A stretch of DNA of 64,000 nucleotides from assembly GCA_008360975.2 (NCBI GenBank), contig CM039183.1:12427762-12491761 (forward strand), given 5' to 3'. The notes below the pieces were generated by a model. It was not told the DNA's origin, searched no databases, and saw only the letters and a program-made list of their open reading frames with translations. This document shows positions 63,291 through 64,000 of this stretch, one piece after another. Origin of the DNA: Lichenostomus cassidix. Lineage: Eukaryota; Chordata; Aves; Passeriformes; Meliphagidae. The number at the start of each line of letters is the position of its first letter. Within the stretch, counting starts at the first letter, position 1. The position numbers and the translations under genes were made by a program.

Positions 63291-64000
63291 CTGCAGCAAC
63301 CATCCCTATTCAGCAAATCTTCACTGCAATTTAGCCTGGGGCAAACCTAATCCTGATGTGCAGATGAATTTAGGATTGGTTTGCAAACAGTTCTGAGGGT
63401 CTGGGGACATCTCTCTTATTTATGTTACGTTACTCTCCATCTCTGAAAAATAAGTGGATAAGTGCATATCCAGATATGGCTTTCCTCTTTTCCACAGGGA
63501 AAGAATAGCATATCCTGACCTCTTTCTATGTCCTGACTGCGAGGCTCAGGTTTTCCTTAAGTTGATAGCATTTCACAAAGGCAAACTGCTCAGTGATGGC
63601 ATGGTTAAGAGGCATTCCCAGCTTCTCAGTGCCCTTTTTTGCCTGCACACCCTTAGGCCCCTGGAGGCTGGCTCAATTTTCGTCTTTCAGAGTCTTGTCT
63701 GCTGAACAAGCCACATGCAGGTTGATTCAGGAGGATGAAAGGACAAAACTGAAAGAGCAGGAAAATCTCCAGTATAATAAGGAAACATATTTTTCAGTTC
63801 CTGCTGTTCTTTCTTATTACTCTTATTTCCAGTGCATTCTCTTAGCCTGCTGCTGTTAATTTTGACATTTTTAATTTATCCATTAGCTGTGATTAAGATC
63901 CTAATGCATTCATGGGGAGTGACTTTGCTTGCCAAGTACCTTTTCTGAGGTACTGCAGCTCTAACAAGGAGACATACCTCACTGTAGTCAACTTTAATCT
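63291..64000. other. Non-coding unique sequence to window end
   Basis: Two overlapping plus-strand frames (63454-63705 and 63593-63859) are open for 83-88 codons in different frames and match nothing recognised. No repeat is identified. Confidence 0.55.

Noticed and set aside
1..64000. CRISPR arrays, bacterial operons, phage or plasmid modules
   Set aside because: There are no regularly spaced repeats, no tandem coding frames with ribosome-binding sites, and the repeat families are avian. The window is vertebrate non-coding DNA.

Overview
This window reads as vertebrate nuclear DNA, most likely from a bird and plausibly a songbird. Several truncated CR1 non-LTR retrotransposons carry the typical avian 3' tail with ATTCTRTGA-type repeats. 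There are also three pieces of an ERV long terminal repeat of a kind I associate with passerine genomes. The rest is AT-rich by eye, poor in CpG and broken by poly-T and poly-A tracts, as expected for intergenic or long-intron sequence. I recognise no protein-coding gene, no structural RNA gene, no CpG-island promoter, no CRISPR array and no prokaryotic operon. The open frames are short, overlap on both strands and show no family signature except inside the retrotransposons.

Layout. 1-12.2 kb is unique sequence with simple repeats. 12.3-25.2 kb holds the three LTR fragments, a plus-strand CR1 at 22.3-22.9 kb and a candidate enhancer with an RFX X-box near 14.1 kb. 25.2-45.4 kb is repeat-poor unique DNA, with a tandemly duplicated GATA-motif cluster at 30.8 kb, a perfect 18-bp-stem hairpin at 35.95 kb and a 25-bp tandem duplication at 37.8 kb. 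45.4-46.2 kb is an old minus-strand LINE (CR1/L3 group) that still shows reverse-transcriptase motifs in order. Minus-strand CR1 tails lie at 51.1-51.5 and 52.2-52.4 kb, and plus-strand CR1 copies at 58.6-59.2 and 63.1-63.3 kb. CpG-retaining islets at about 54.2 and 58.3 kb stand out from their surroundings.

There are no gene products here that work together. If the window has a function, it is most likely cis-regulatory, as part of an intron or gene desert around a gene outside the window. I did not find a convincing new biological system. The observations most worth testing are the coding-like preservation of the ancient LINE, the GATA duplication, the X-box/SOX block, the two CpG-retaining islets and the hairpin.
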